DNA of 64,000 nucleotides. It comes from Aureispira anguillae. Lineage in GTDB: Bacteria > Bacteroidota > Bacteroidia > Chitinophagales > Saprospiraceae. A model generated the notes under the pieces. That model saw nothing but the letters and a program-made list of their open reading frames with translations, did no database searches and was not told where the DNA came from. The translations under genes and the position numbers were made by a program. The stretch is from assembly GCF_026000115.1 (NCBI RefSeq), contig NZ_AP026867.1:1767501-1831500 (forward strand), given 5' to 3'. Shown here piece after piece: positions 1 through 7,570 of this stretch (its first letter is position 1; every line of letters starts with the position of its first letter).

Positions 1-602
1 TCTAAGGTGCTAAGAGAAACCGTTTTGGGAATTCGATCTACATAAGATGAAAAAACAATTGTATTGGCAGTATGCATGGTATAGCCCAAATAAGGCAAAT
101 GATAAGCCAGTTCTCCATGTTGAACAAATTCGCTGTGCGGAACTTGCACGCCAAATACTTCTTCTCCCTTTGCATTGTATTTGTAGACCATAAAGCCATT
201 GTCTCCCTTTAGTGGTTTGATGTAAACAATGCCACCTGTAGCCTCTAGAAGTAAACTATTTCCTTGCATTGGCAATCCCTTTTCTTTGTTAGGAAGTGGA
301 ATAACGGCCTGCGTTTCTAAGTTTTTAAACAATAGGCTATTGTCTTTGGACGCTTCAAATAACATTCCTTGATAGGCAATTTTATCCAATGCAAGCCCTT
401 TGTAGCGCATGGCATACTTGCTGTCGGTTTTAAAGGAATGTGCTAATTGTTCTTCTTGGTTCGTATATTGCAGCGTTTGAAGATTGAGAATTTTTTTATT
501 AAAAGGGTAGAGGTGCGTATTAATTTTTTTAGGGCTCTCTTGAGCTTTTGTGATCAATCCTAAACTACTAAAAAGCGTAATAAAAAGTATCGTTCTTATC
601 AT
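1..602 (-). CDS. secreted hypothetical protein (3' part beyond window)
   Basis: An open frame runs on the minus strand from an ATG at 602 to the left edge without a stop, so only the N-terminal 200 or so residues are visible. The product starts MIRTILFITLFSSLGLITKA followed by QES, a good signal peptide, so it is exported. The rest is rich in short beta-strand-like stretches (for example GGIVYIKP, GFMVYKYNAKGEEVF) that resemble 6-bladed propeller or DUF4221-type Bacteroidota proteins, but I cannot place it in a family. It reads in the same direction as the M15 peptidase at 629-1453, 26 bp upstream, so the two may be co-transcribed. Function unknown. Confidence 0.75.
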   Translation of the reverse strand, partial: MIRTILFITLFSSLGLITKAQESPKKINTHLYPFNKKILNLQTLQYTNQEEQLAHSFKTDSKYAMRYKGLALDKIAYQGMLFEASKDNSLLFKNLETQAVIPLPNKEKGLPMQGNSLLLEATGGIVYIKPLKGDNGFMVYKYNAKGEEVFGVQVPHSEFVQHGELAYHLPYLGYTMHTANTIVFSSYVDRIPKTVSLSTL

Positions 603-628
603 ATTGTATAGATATTGTGGTGTGTAAC

Positions 629-1453
629 TTATAAGTCAATAAGAAGTTCGGGACGGTATTCAAAATGCATGGTATCATAGTGATACCATTTGCCACCCCA
701 AATAAAACCATTGTTTTCAAATATTTCTACAATTTGTAGAGGAATTCTGTTTTTATAAATAATGGGGCGTTTTCCATTTTCTGTTTTGTCTTTTACCGCC
801 CAGCGCCAATAATTAGAATATTTAATGTTAATATCAATCGTCATACCAAAACTGTGTGTGCTCAATCGGTTGGTTCCCGCTATTGTTCGCCAATTGAAGC
901 TACCGCCAACATTTTCCAAATAAGGTTTTAATTCAGGATATAAAGCCAATTCTTGTGCAATTTTAGTTAGTTTTTTATCAATACCATTAATCCTTGTTAC
1001 CTTGAGTTTAGTGCCTAAAAAATCAATTTCTACCAATTGTTGCATGACTGCTTCTTTATTCTTGCCATACATCTTCAAAAAAAAATCCTCTACTCGAATT
1101 CTTCCTGGATCTTGGTTTCTACTCGGAATTTTATAGTTCTTTCCTTTGGTATAAACCATTGCCATTTGGTCTTCTAAATCGGGCTGATTCAACAATTGCT
1201 CAAAAGATTTTTGAGGGATCGTATCTTGATATAGACTCGTTGATCCATCTGACCAAATTAAGTGATTCGAAGAAGCGCTTAGTTGCTGACTGGGGTAAGC
1301 AGCTACTATTTTTTGTAAACCTAAGGGAATGGGATCTTGTTGTTGAACAGGATCTATTTTGGGGAGGGGGATGTGTTGGGGTTGATGTTCAATAGGGGAA
1401 TTACAAGCGCAAAAAAAAATGCACCAAATAATGTTATGTAAATAAGTGTTCAT
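629..1453 (-). CDS. M15 family D-alanyl-D-alanine carboxypeptidase-like lipoprotein
   Basis: Zinc peptidase of the M15 (VanY/M15C) family, expected to trim D-Ala-D-Ala or cross-links in periplasmic peptidoglycan. Numbered from the longest possible start (ATG at 1489), the ligand pattern is STHSFGMTIDIN (H212, D219) and WYHYDTMHFEYRPE (H275), the usual S-x-H-x-x-G-x-x-x-D and MHF motifs. I chose the internal start at 1453 because MNTYLHNIIWCIFFCAC then forms a lipoprotein signal peptide with lipobox FCAC; the longer start adds residues that do not suit a signal peptide. About 170 residues between the lipobox and the catalytic motifs are a linker and N-domain I do not recognise. Divergent from the VWA protein at 1737; a palindromic repeat lies between them. 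Confidence 0.85.
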   Translation of the reverse strand: MNTYLHNIIWCIFFCACNSPIEHQPQHIPLPKIDPVQQQDPIPLGLQKIVAAYPSQQLSASSNHLIWSDGSTSLYQDTIPQKSFEQLLNQPDLEDQMAMVYTKGKNYKIPSRNQDPGRIRVEDFFLKMYGKNKEAVMQQLVEIDFLGTKLKVTRINGIDKKLTKIAQELALYPELKPYLENVGGSFNWRTIAGTNRLSTHSFGMTIDINIKYSNYWRWAVKDKTENGKRPIIYKNRIPLQIVEIFENNGFIWGGKWYHYDTMHFEYRPELLIDL

Positions 1454-1620
1454 CATTAAAAATACAAAAACCATTGGACTCTTTGGCAATTTGCGTTAAA
1501 AAAGAAAAGAGATTAATAAAGTCTAGTAGAAACACACCAAAATTATAGAAGTGAGCATCTTCTTAAATATTGAATCGTACCAATCTTCTTTTACGATTTC
1601 GCTAGAGTTGTAGATTACTA

Positions 1621-1701
1621 ATACTCCGTTAATGTTTTGCTTTTCCACAACTGTTCTCATGAGCAAAGCGAACTAAAAAAAAGCAAAACATTAACGGAGC
1701 A
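1621..1701. repeat. palindromic intergenic repeat R1 with module A
   Basis: Two perfect 21-bp inverted arms (1624-1644 and 1679-1699) flank a 34-bp centre holding module A, CTCATGAGCAAAGCGAACTA, at 1656-1675. The outer arm ends read ctccgttaatg / cattaacggag. The centre and inner arms recur at 62876-62930, and the ACTCCGTTA boundary recurs at 43196, 61152 and 62994. It sits between divergent genes (1453 minus, 1737 plus). Confidence 0.9.
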
Positions 1702-1736
1702 ATGGATTACCTAACCCTCCAAAAAATAAAAATCTT

Positions 1737-3809
1737 ATGATAAAAGTACTTCATATTATCTTTTTTAGTTTATTAATTCTTCATAATACAATAGCTCAAA
1801 CAACAGGAACACTTCAAGGTCAAGTGCTAGACCTTAATAGCGACGAAGGCTTACCTTTTGCTAGGCTTAGTTTAGAACATCCCATTCATCCAAACAAAGT
1901 AACAGAAACGGATTTTGATGGAAAATATAATTTTAGTAATGTCAAACAGGATACCTACCAATTGGTTGTTTCTTATGTAGGGTTTCCTACAAAAACGATG
2001 ACGGGAATTGTGGTACAAGCAGGGCAAGTAACCATTATAGATGTTGAGATGGAAGAGACCGTTCAGATGGCAGAAATAGTGGTGGCAGCAGAACCCTTGA
2101 TTGAACAATCTGCGGTTGCTGGGGGACAAACCCTAAGTGCCAACGATATTAAAAATTTGCCAACTCGTAGTGTGACGAGTATCGTGGCAACAACAGCAGG
2201 CGTCAATCAAGCAGACAAAGGAAGTGCTGTCTCTAGTCGTGGATCGAGAGCGAATACACGACTCAAGAGAATAAGTGGAAAAAAAATGAAAAGAAAGGCA
2301 ATGCGCCCTGCTGCTGCCCCAAAACCCTATTCCAATTCAAAAAATTACCGAACAGCGGCTCCACCAGTCGAAAAACCTGCCAATGAAGAATATGCTTCTT
2401 TTGTAGAAAATGAATTTCGAGCGGTACAAGACGAGCCCTTGTCTACTTTCTCTATTGATGTTGATCGTGCTTCTTATGCTAATATTAGACGCCACCTTAA
2501 TCAAATGCAAAAACCGCCTAAAGATGCCGTTCGAATAGAAGAGATGATTAATTATTTTGAGTATAACTATCCACAACCACAGGGCGAAGATCCTTTTAGT
2601 GTGACAACAGAAGTAGCAGACTGTCCTTGGAATAAAGCTGCTCAATTGGTGAAAATTGGCTTGCAGGGCAAAAATATAGATTTGGAAAAAGCACCAGCGA
2701 GCAATCTTGTTTTTTTAATTGATGTTTCTGGCTCCATGTCTAGTGCGAATAAACTACCCTTGTTAAAAGAATCGCTTAAATTATTGATTAATAATATGAG
2801 AGCACAAGACAAAATTGCAATTGTTGTTTATGCAGGTGCAGCAGGATTGGTACAAGCCTCAACCAACGATAAAAATAAATTATTAAAAGCCTTGGATCAA
2901 TTACAAGCAGGTGGTTCAACTGCAGGTGGTGCAGGCATTGAGTTGGCTTACAAAACAGCCAAAAGCAACTTAGCAAAGGACGGCAATAATCGAGTTATTA
3001 TTGCGACAGATGGTGATTTTAATGTAGGTGCTTCTAGTGCTAATGATTTGGAAAAATTGATTGTTGAAAAACGAAAAGACAATATTTTCTTGACCGTTTT
3101 GGGCTATGGAATGGGCAATTATAAGGACAGTAGAATGGAAGTTTTGGCAGATAAGGGAAATGGAAACTATGCTTATATTGACAATATAAAAGAAGCCAAA
3201 AAAACCTTGGTCAAAGAAATGGGAGGGACACTTTATACCATTGCCAAAGATGTGAAAATTCAAGTAGAGTTTAATCCTGTACAAGTCAAATCTTATCGTT
3301 TGGTAGGTTATGAAAACCGCTTGTTGAACAAGGAGGATTTTAACAATGATACCAAAGATGCAGGTGAATTAGGAGCAGGACATACGGTAACAGCCTTGTA
3401 TGAAATTGTATTGTCAACGGGTAAAAAAGCCAATAAAGCAGCTAAAAAAGTAGATGAACTGGTTTACCAAAAAAATAAATCTACGCACTTAGCGCAAACT
3501 AGTAATGATTTGATGACGATTAAATTGAGGTACAAAAAGCCAACGGGAATGAAAAGTACACTTATGAAATTCCCACTAGAAAAGAAGTTACAACCAATTT
3601 CTGAAGCGTCTGAAAATTTCCGTTTTGCGGCTTCTGTTGCTGGTTTTGGTATGTTGTTGCGAGATTCTAAATTTAAAAATGACTTGACCTACAAAACGGT
3701 TTTAGAACTGGCTAAAGGGGCTAAAGGGGCAGATAAAGAGGGATATAGAGCCGAATATATAGAGATGGTTTCTAATGTGTTGTCTATGACAGCGCAAGCA
3801 CAAAAATAG
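1737..3809 (+). CDS. VWA domain protein, YfbK-like, with N-terminal carboxypeptidase-regulatory-like domain
   Basis: Exported protein of 690 residues. Residues 1-21 are a signal peptide ending NTIAQ. Residues 24-108 form a CarboxypepD_reg-like beta-sandwich (GTLQGQVLDLNSDEGLPFAR...), normally found at the front of TonB-dependent receptors. Residues 112-172 resemble the start of a receptor plug domain (ANDIKNLPTRSVTSIVATTA, then SSRGSR), but no barrel follows. After a basic Ala/Pro-rich linker (175-215), the YfbK N-terminal domain (about 220-310) precedes a von Willebrand A domain with an intact MIDAS motif DVSGS (D329, S331, S333) and a DUF3520-like C-terminus. The family binds ligands through a divalent metal; its exact role is unknown. 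The ATG at 1737 starts directly at the signal peptide. Confidence 0.88.
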   Translation: MIKVLHIIFFSLLILHNTIAQTTGTLQGQVLDLNSDEGLPFARLSLEHPIHPNKVTETDFDGKYNFSNVKQDTYQLVVSYVGFPTKTMTGIVVQAGQVTIIDVEMEETVQMAEIVVAAEPLIEQSAVAGGQTLSANDIKNLPTRSVTSIVATTAGVNQADKGSAVSSRGSRANTRLKRISGKKMKRKAMRPAAAPKPYSNSKNYRTAAPPVEKPANEEYASFVENEFRAVQDEPLSTFSIDVDRASYANIRRHLNQMQKPPKDAVRIEEMINYFEYNYPQPQGEDPFSVTTEVADCPWNKAAQLVKIGLQGKNIDLEKAPASNLVFLIDVSGSMSSANKLPLLKESLKLLINNMRAQDKIAIVVYAGAAGLVQASTNDKNKLLKALDQLQAGGSTAGGAGIELAYKTAKSNLAKDGNNRVIIATDGDFNVGASSANDLEKLIVEKRKDNIFLTVLGYGMGNYKDSRMEVLADKGNGNYAYIDNIKEAKKTLVKEMGGTLYTIAKDVKIQVEFNPVQVKSYRLVGYENRLLNKEDFNNDTKDAGELGAGHTVTALYEIVLSTGKKANKAAKKVDELVYQKNKSTHLAQTSNDLMTIKLRYKKPTGMKSTLMKFPLEKKLQPISEASENFRFAASVAGFGMLLRDSKFKNDLTYKTVLELAKGAKGADKEGYRAEYIEMVSNVLSMTAQAQK

Positions 3810-3840
3810 AACCCAATACAACCGTATTGATAGGGACAAA

Positions 3841-3889
3841 CCATCGTTCAAAATAATCGTAGTTGTTTATTTTGAACGGTGGTTTTTTT
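3841..3889 (+). terminator. rho-independent terminator after the VWA gene
   Basis: A 16-bp stem (3841-3856 with 3867-3882, one G-U pair, core CCATCGTTCAAAATAA) is followed by a seven-T tract ending at 3889. It starts 32 bp after the VWA stop codon. Confidence 0.9.
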
Positions 3890-3982
3890 ATGCCTATTCG
3901 CCACCCGTTTGCATTTAGAAGTGATAATACCTTATCTCCAAAATAAAATCCTATCAAGTATTAACATGCTCTGAATTTTGAG

Positions 3983-3990
3983 TATCTTTG
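3983..3990 (+). promoter_or_regulatory. candidate Bacteroidota -7 box (TATCTTTG)
   Basis: Exact match to TAnnTTTG, 85 bp upstream of the ATG at 4076 and downstream of the VWA terminator. I see no clear -33 TTTG at the right distance. It would drive the SH3-GNAT-ribF-glycosyltransferase operon. Confidence 0.45.
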
Positions 3991-4075
3991 CGTTTTGATT
4001 AGCCTGCCAAAGAATCATAATACGTTATAACGTGGATTCAATAGGTAGTATTTATGTTTATGAAACTAATAAAAT

Positions 4076-4651
4076 ATGGCATCAAATAGACCCCGTAGAC
4101 GTAAACAGGAAGAAGTTCAAGAACCCCAAGCTCCCAAAGGAAGACTCAATAATATGGAATTGTTGGGCATTGCTTTGTTTTGTATTGCTTTTATGTTGTA
4201 TGGAATTTCTAAATGTGGCAAAGAACCTGTAGTAGAAACTACAGATAATCTTCCTGTTGTAACAGAAGAAATTGTAGATTCTAATACCGTTGCTCCTAAT
4301 AATAATAATAATGAGAGTTCTTATAGTAGTGGAGATAACAATAGAACCGTACCGAGACCTACACGAGTTGATAGCGTAGCAACTCCTCGAAAACTTTATA
4401 GTATTGCAGATAGTTTAAGAGTTCGAAAAGAACCAAATTTGTCTGGAGAATTAATTACTTATTTGAGTTATGGGGAGGAAGTTGTTGATTTGGGAGAGCA
4501 TACCGTTTTGGAAAAACTTCGAGTTTCTGTTGATGAGGTTAGAATGGCTCCATGGATTAAGATTAAAACAAAAAAAGGAAAAATAGGTTGGGCTTTTGGT
4601 GCGTACATGCAATTTTATCCTGTTGCAAGAACAAATCCAAATAATCAATAA
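4076..4651 (+). CDS. membrane-anchored SH3 domain protein
   Basis: Protein of 191 residues. An N-terminal basic segment (SNRPRRRKQEE) is followed by one transmembrane helix (about 28-47, LLGIALFCIAFMLYGI), a low-complexity Glu/Asn/Ser-rich spacer, and a C-terminal bacterial SH3 (SH3_3) domain from about residue 105 (SIADSLRVRKEPNLSGELITYL ... KKGKIGWAFGAYM). This places the SH3 domain outside the cytoplasmic membrane, where such domains usually bind peptidoglycan or protein partners. First gene of a tight operon: the next gene starts 6 bp after its stop. An overlapping start at 4032 in another frame is rejected because its product has no recognisable domain. Confidence 0.8.
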   Translation: MASNRPRRRKQEEVQEPQAPKGRLNNMELLGIALFCIAFMLYGISKCGKEPVVETTDNLPVVTEEIVDSNTVAPNNNNNESSYSSGDNNRTVPRPTRVDSVATPRKLYSIADSLRVRKEPNLSGELITYLSYGEEVVDLGEHTVLEKLRVSVDEVRMAPWIKIKTKKGKIGWAFGAYMQFYPVARTNPNNQ

Positions 4652-4657
4652 TCCATC

Positions 4658-5131
4658 ATGGAAAAGAGCTTTGGTTCGTATCATCTAAAATTAGCTAACA
4701 ATAGCTATACAGATGCTATAAAATCTGTTGTGTTTGATGTTTTAAAGGAATATCATCTAGTCGCTGGAGCAATTGATTTTTGTTTAGAAAATGTCGAGAC
4801 ACATTATTTAAATCAAGGTGGAATTTTTTTAGTGTTGATGGATGGCAAAGAAAGGGTTGTAGGAACAGGAGGCTTGTATCGTTTGAACGATCAAACTGTT
4901 GAACTTAGAAAGATGTATTTGTTGTCTGAACATAGAGGAAAGGGCTTAGGAAAATGGCTTTTAACTACCTTGTTGGATGAAGCCAAACGATTAGGATATA
5001 AACGAGTAGAACTAGAAACAGCAAGCGTTTTGAAGGAAGCAATTGGGCTGTACAAAAAATATGGCTTTCAACCGTTCAATTCGGACCATATTGCAACTCG
5101 TTGTGATCAAGCTTATGAACTGATATTATAA
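4658..5131 (+). CDS. GNAT family N-acetyltransferase
   Basis: Cytoplasmic acyltransferase of 157 residues with the GNAT fold. The acetyl-CoA pyrophosphate-binding motif A is clear: beta-4 LRKMYLLSE followed by R-G-K-G-L-G at residues 93-98 and helix KWLLTTLLDEAKRLG, then beta-5 RVELET and motif B around AIGLYKKYGFQPF. Substrate cannot be told from sequence; small single-domain members acetylate amino acids, polyamines or ribosomal proteins. It lies between the SH3 protein and ribF with gaps of 6 bp on each side, so it is translated from the same transcript. Confidence 0.88.
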   Translation: MEKSFGSYHLKLANNSYTDAIKSVVFDVLKEYHLVAGAIDFCLENVETHYLNQGGIFLVLMDGKERVVGTGGLYRLNDQTVELRKMYLLSEHRGKGLGKWLLTTLLDEAKRLGYKRVELETASVLKEAIGLYKKYGFQPFNSDHIATRCDQAYELIL

Positions 5132-5137
5132 ATAAGA

Positions 5138-6082
5138 ATGAGAATATACAGAGATTTAGATAATTTACCCCATTTTAAAAATGCTGTTTTAACAATTGGT
5201 TCATTTGATGGGGTACATATTGGCCACCAACAAATTATCAAGCAAATAAATGACTTAGCACGATCTATTAATGGTGAATCGGTATTAATTACTTTTCATC
5301 CGCATCCCAGATTAATTGTTACGCCCAATAACAATGACTTGAAATTGCTCAATACTTTAGACGAAAAGGCAGCTTTATTAGAACAGTATGGCGTAGATGT
5401 TTTGGTGGTGGTGCCGTTTTCCAAAGCGTTTGCCAACCAAAGTCCTGATGAATACATTCAGCAGTTCTTAGTGGCTCATTTTCATCCTCAAATTATTGCG
5501 ATCGGTTACGATCATAAATTTGGCAAAAATCGAATGGGGGACATTTCTTATTTGAGAAAATTTGAAACGGCTTATCAATATCAAGTTGTAGAAATCTCCA
5601 AACAAGAAGTAGCCGATATAGCAGTTAGTTCCACAAAAGTTCGCAAAGCTTTGTTGGCTGGAGATGTAGCAAGAGCCAAACGCTTGTTAGGGCATAATTT
5701 TAGTTTGGAAGGGAAGGTGGTGAAAGGGCTGCAAATTGGAGCAACCATTGGATTCCCAACCGCTAATATTGAGGTTTCGGATGCACACAAATTAGTGCCT
5801 CCAGAAGGAATTTATGCCGTCTCTATTTATCATAATGCTACCCAATATCAGGGCATGCTGTATATTGGTAATCGTCCTACCATTGACCATGATTTGAAGC
5901 AGACGATAGAAGTTAATATTTTTGATTTTGATCAAATGATTTACGACCAAAATCTCACCATTGAATTTGTTGAATATTTGCGTGGTGATGCAAAATTTGA
6001 TACATTGGATGGATTAAAGTTTCAATTAAAAAAAGACAAAGAAGCTGCTTTGCAAGTGCTTGGCAATCGAGAAAAGATATAA
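5138..6082 (+). CDS. ribF: bifunctional riboflavin kinase / FAD synthetase
   Basis: Makes FMN and then FAD from riboflavin in the cytoplasm, 314 residues, the normal family length. The N-terminal adenylyltransferase domain has GSFDGVHIGH at 21-30 and the ISSTK-type motif (VSSTKVRKALLAGD). The C-terminal riboflavin kinase domain carries GATIGFPTANIEV, the flavin/ATP-binding signature, and ends in the usual QLKKDKEAA helix. Start at 5138 gives the canonical N-terminus a few residues before the first strand. Essential housekeeping gene; its place between GNAT and glycosyltransferase genes does not suggest a dedicated pathway. Confidence 0.95.
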   Translation: MRIYRDLDNLPHFKNAVLTIGSFDGVHIGHQQIIKQINDLARSINGESVLITFHPHPRLIVTPNNNDLKLLNTLDEKAALLEQYGVDVLVVVPFSKAFANQSPDEYIQQFLVAHFHPQIIAIGYDHKFGKNRMGDISYLRKFETAYQYQVVEISKQEVADIAVSSTKVRKALLAGDVARAKRLLGHNFSLEGKVVKGLQIGATIGFPTANIEVSDAHKLVPPEGIYAVSIYHNATQYQGMLYIGNRPTIDHDLKQTIEVNIFDFDQMIYDQNLTIEFVEYLRGDAKFDTLDGLKFQLKKDKEAALQVLGNREKI

Positions 6083-6084
6083 TT

Positions 6085-7194
6085 ATGACAACAGAACATC
6101 GTTCTAGTATACCTAAAGTTGCTATTGTGATTTTGAATTACAACGGCATGAAAGATAATTATTTATCGGACTTTTTGCCTTCTGTTTTTGCTTCTGAATA
6201 TGCCAATTTAGAATTGTATGTAGCCGATAACAAATCAACAGATGATTCTGTTGCTTACCTCAAAAGCCAAGGATTTCAACCTCATACCGATAAAACTCAT
6301 CAGCCTTACGATTGCCCTAGGTATTTAATTGAAATGCCTGAAAATTATTGGTTTGCAGGGGGCTATAACAAAGCCCTAAAAGAAGTAGAGGCTGATTATT
6401 ATATTTTGCTGAATTCTGATGTCAAAGTATCGCCCAATTGGATACAACCCATCATAGATTTAATGGAACAAGATCCTCAGATTGCAGCTTGCCAACCCAA
6501 GATCAGGATGGTAGCTGAGCCTTATTTGTTTGAACATGCAGGGGCTTCAGGAGGCTATATCGATAAATGGGGCTATCCATTTTGTAGAGGTCGAGTTTTT
6601 ACAAAAGTAGAAGAAGACAAAGGACAATACGATCAAGTTTTGGAAGTTTTTTGGGCAACAGGAGCAGCCATGTTTATTCGAAAAGAGCTCTTTCACAATA
6701 TGGGTGGTTTTGATGAGGATTATAAAGCTCATATGGAAGAAATAGACCTCTGCTGGAGACTCAAACGAGCCAATTATAAGATCATGGTTTGCCCTCAATC
6801 TACGGTTTGGCATGTAGGAGGGGGGACGTTGCCGCAACATAGCCCCCAAAAGGCTTTTCTCAATTTTAGAAATAGCCTAGCAACAATTTTTAAGAACGAA
6901 GTAGGCAGCAAAGCTTACCGCATTGTTTTTATTCGTTTGTTACTGGATGCTGTAGCAGGGTTTAGATTTTTGTTGAATGGGGAGTTTGCGAATATTTGGG
7001 CCATCGTCCGAGCGCATTGGTCTTTCTTTGCCCAATATGGCAGAAACAAACAAAAGCGAAAAGAATCCGCCGCCATTATAGCGCAACATTGTTATGAAAA
7101 ACCACATTTTCGCCCAACGGGTGTTTACCCGAATAGCATTGTTTGGCAGCATTTTGTTAAAGGAAAACAGACCTTTGAAGAATTGGAGTTGTAA
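6085..7194 (+). CDS. glycosyltransferase family 2 (WbbL/rhamnosyltransferase type)
   Basis: GT-A-fold glycosyltransferase of 369 residues. Nucleotide-sugar binding region PKVAIVILNYNGMKDNYLSD at the N-terminus, then a DxD-like metal site in YYILLNSDVKVSPNW, and the acceptor-side motif HMEEIDLCWRLKRANYK followed by VWHVGGGTL, all as in WbbL-like GT2 enzymes that build O-antigen or other surface glycans. The C-terminal part (about 270-330) has hydrophobic helices that may bring it to the membrane face. It starts 2 bp after the ribF stop and is the last gene of the operon. A large repeat (R2) follows immediately. Confidence 0.9.
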   Translation: MTTEHRSSIPKVAIVILNYNGMKDNYLSDFLPSVFASEYANLELYVADNKSTDDSVAYLKSQGFQPHTDKTHQPYDCPRYLIEMPENYWFAGGYNKALKEVEADYYILLNSDVKVSPNWIQPIIDLMEQDPQIAACQPKIRMVAEPYLFEHAGASGGYIDKWGYPFCRGRVFTKVEEDKGQYDQVLEVFWATGAAMFIRKELFHNMGGFDEDYKAHMEEIDLCWRLKRANYKIMVCPQSTVWHVGGGTLPQHSPQKAFLNFRNSLATIFKNEVGSKAYRIVFIRLLLDAVAGFRFLLNGEFANIWAIVRAHWSFFAQYGRNKQKRKESAAIIAQHCYEKPHFRPTGVYPNSIVWQHFVKGKQTFEELEL

Positions 7195-7199
7195 TAATT

Positions 7200-7551
7200 T
7201 TCGTGCTTTGACAATCCATAGGCTCAGGCAGTAACCATGCAGAACCCCGCTTGCTGGCTCACGAGTGATAACGAACCAGCTCATAAGCGCTAGCGCACTA
7301 GCTAACCTAGCAGCGAACTAAAGCGCAGCGCTCATGAACGTAGTGAATAACAAAGCTAATCATGTAGAATATTAAACAGCCCTGCTCTCTTATTACTACT
7401 TTTGTTATAAGTTATAGTTTGTAAGTCGTATGCTTAGTTCCTGTAAATACAGGACATACGACTTAGAACCTATAACTCTCTACTAAAAGAAAAGTAGTAA
7501 AAAGCTTACCCTTTGTTAGGAGCTGTCACACGACTAGTCAAAGAACCACAA
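7200..7551. repeat. composite intergenic repeat R2 (about 350 bp)
   Basis: This fills the gap between convergent genes ending at 7194 and 7571. Its skeleton matches the reverse complement of 37381-37614: both share the TAGGCTCA-GCAGTAACCA-GCAG block (here 7219-7242), GCTAATCATGT-GAATA (7355-7370), TTACTACTTTTGTTATAAGT (7393-7412), a long hairpin (7393-7500) and AGCTTACCCTTTGTT (7503-7517). Between 7243 and 7350 it holds extra modules missing from the other copy: module C (GCTTGCTGGCTCACGAGTG, 7249-7267), module B (GCTCATAAGCGCTAGCGCAC, 7279-7298) and an A-like module (7328-7350). Ends are imperfect inverted repeats (CTTTGAC at 7206-7212; GTCAAAG at 7537-7543). Confidence 0.85.
7393..7500. other. 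nested long hairpin inside repeat R2
   Basis: Outer arms TTACTACTTTT (7393-7403) and AAAAGTAGTAA (7490-7500), then GTTATAG (7411-7417) with CTATAAC (7470-7476), then TAAGTCGTATG (7422-7432) with CATACGACTTA (7455-7465), then TCCTGTA (7439-7445) with TACAGGA (7448-7454). The sister copy at 37399-37523 keeps the stem with different bases. No T tract on either side, so it is not a simple terminator. Confidence 0.85.
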
Positions 7552-7570
7552 CTTTTAATATTCTAAGACA

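Noticed and set aside
1159-1395. 78-codon frame on the plus strand
   Set aside because: Antisense to the M15 peptidase gene; no promoter or recognisable product.
4032-4232. 66-codon frame overlapping the SH3 protein start
   Set aside because: Overlaps the well-supported gene at 4076 in another frame and has no recognisable domain.
7200-7551. Insertion sequence
   Set aside because: No open frame for a transposase and only imperfect inverted ends; at most a non-autonomous element.
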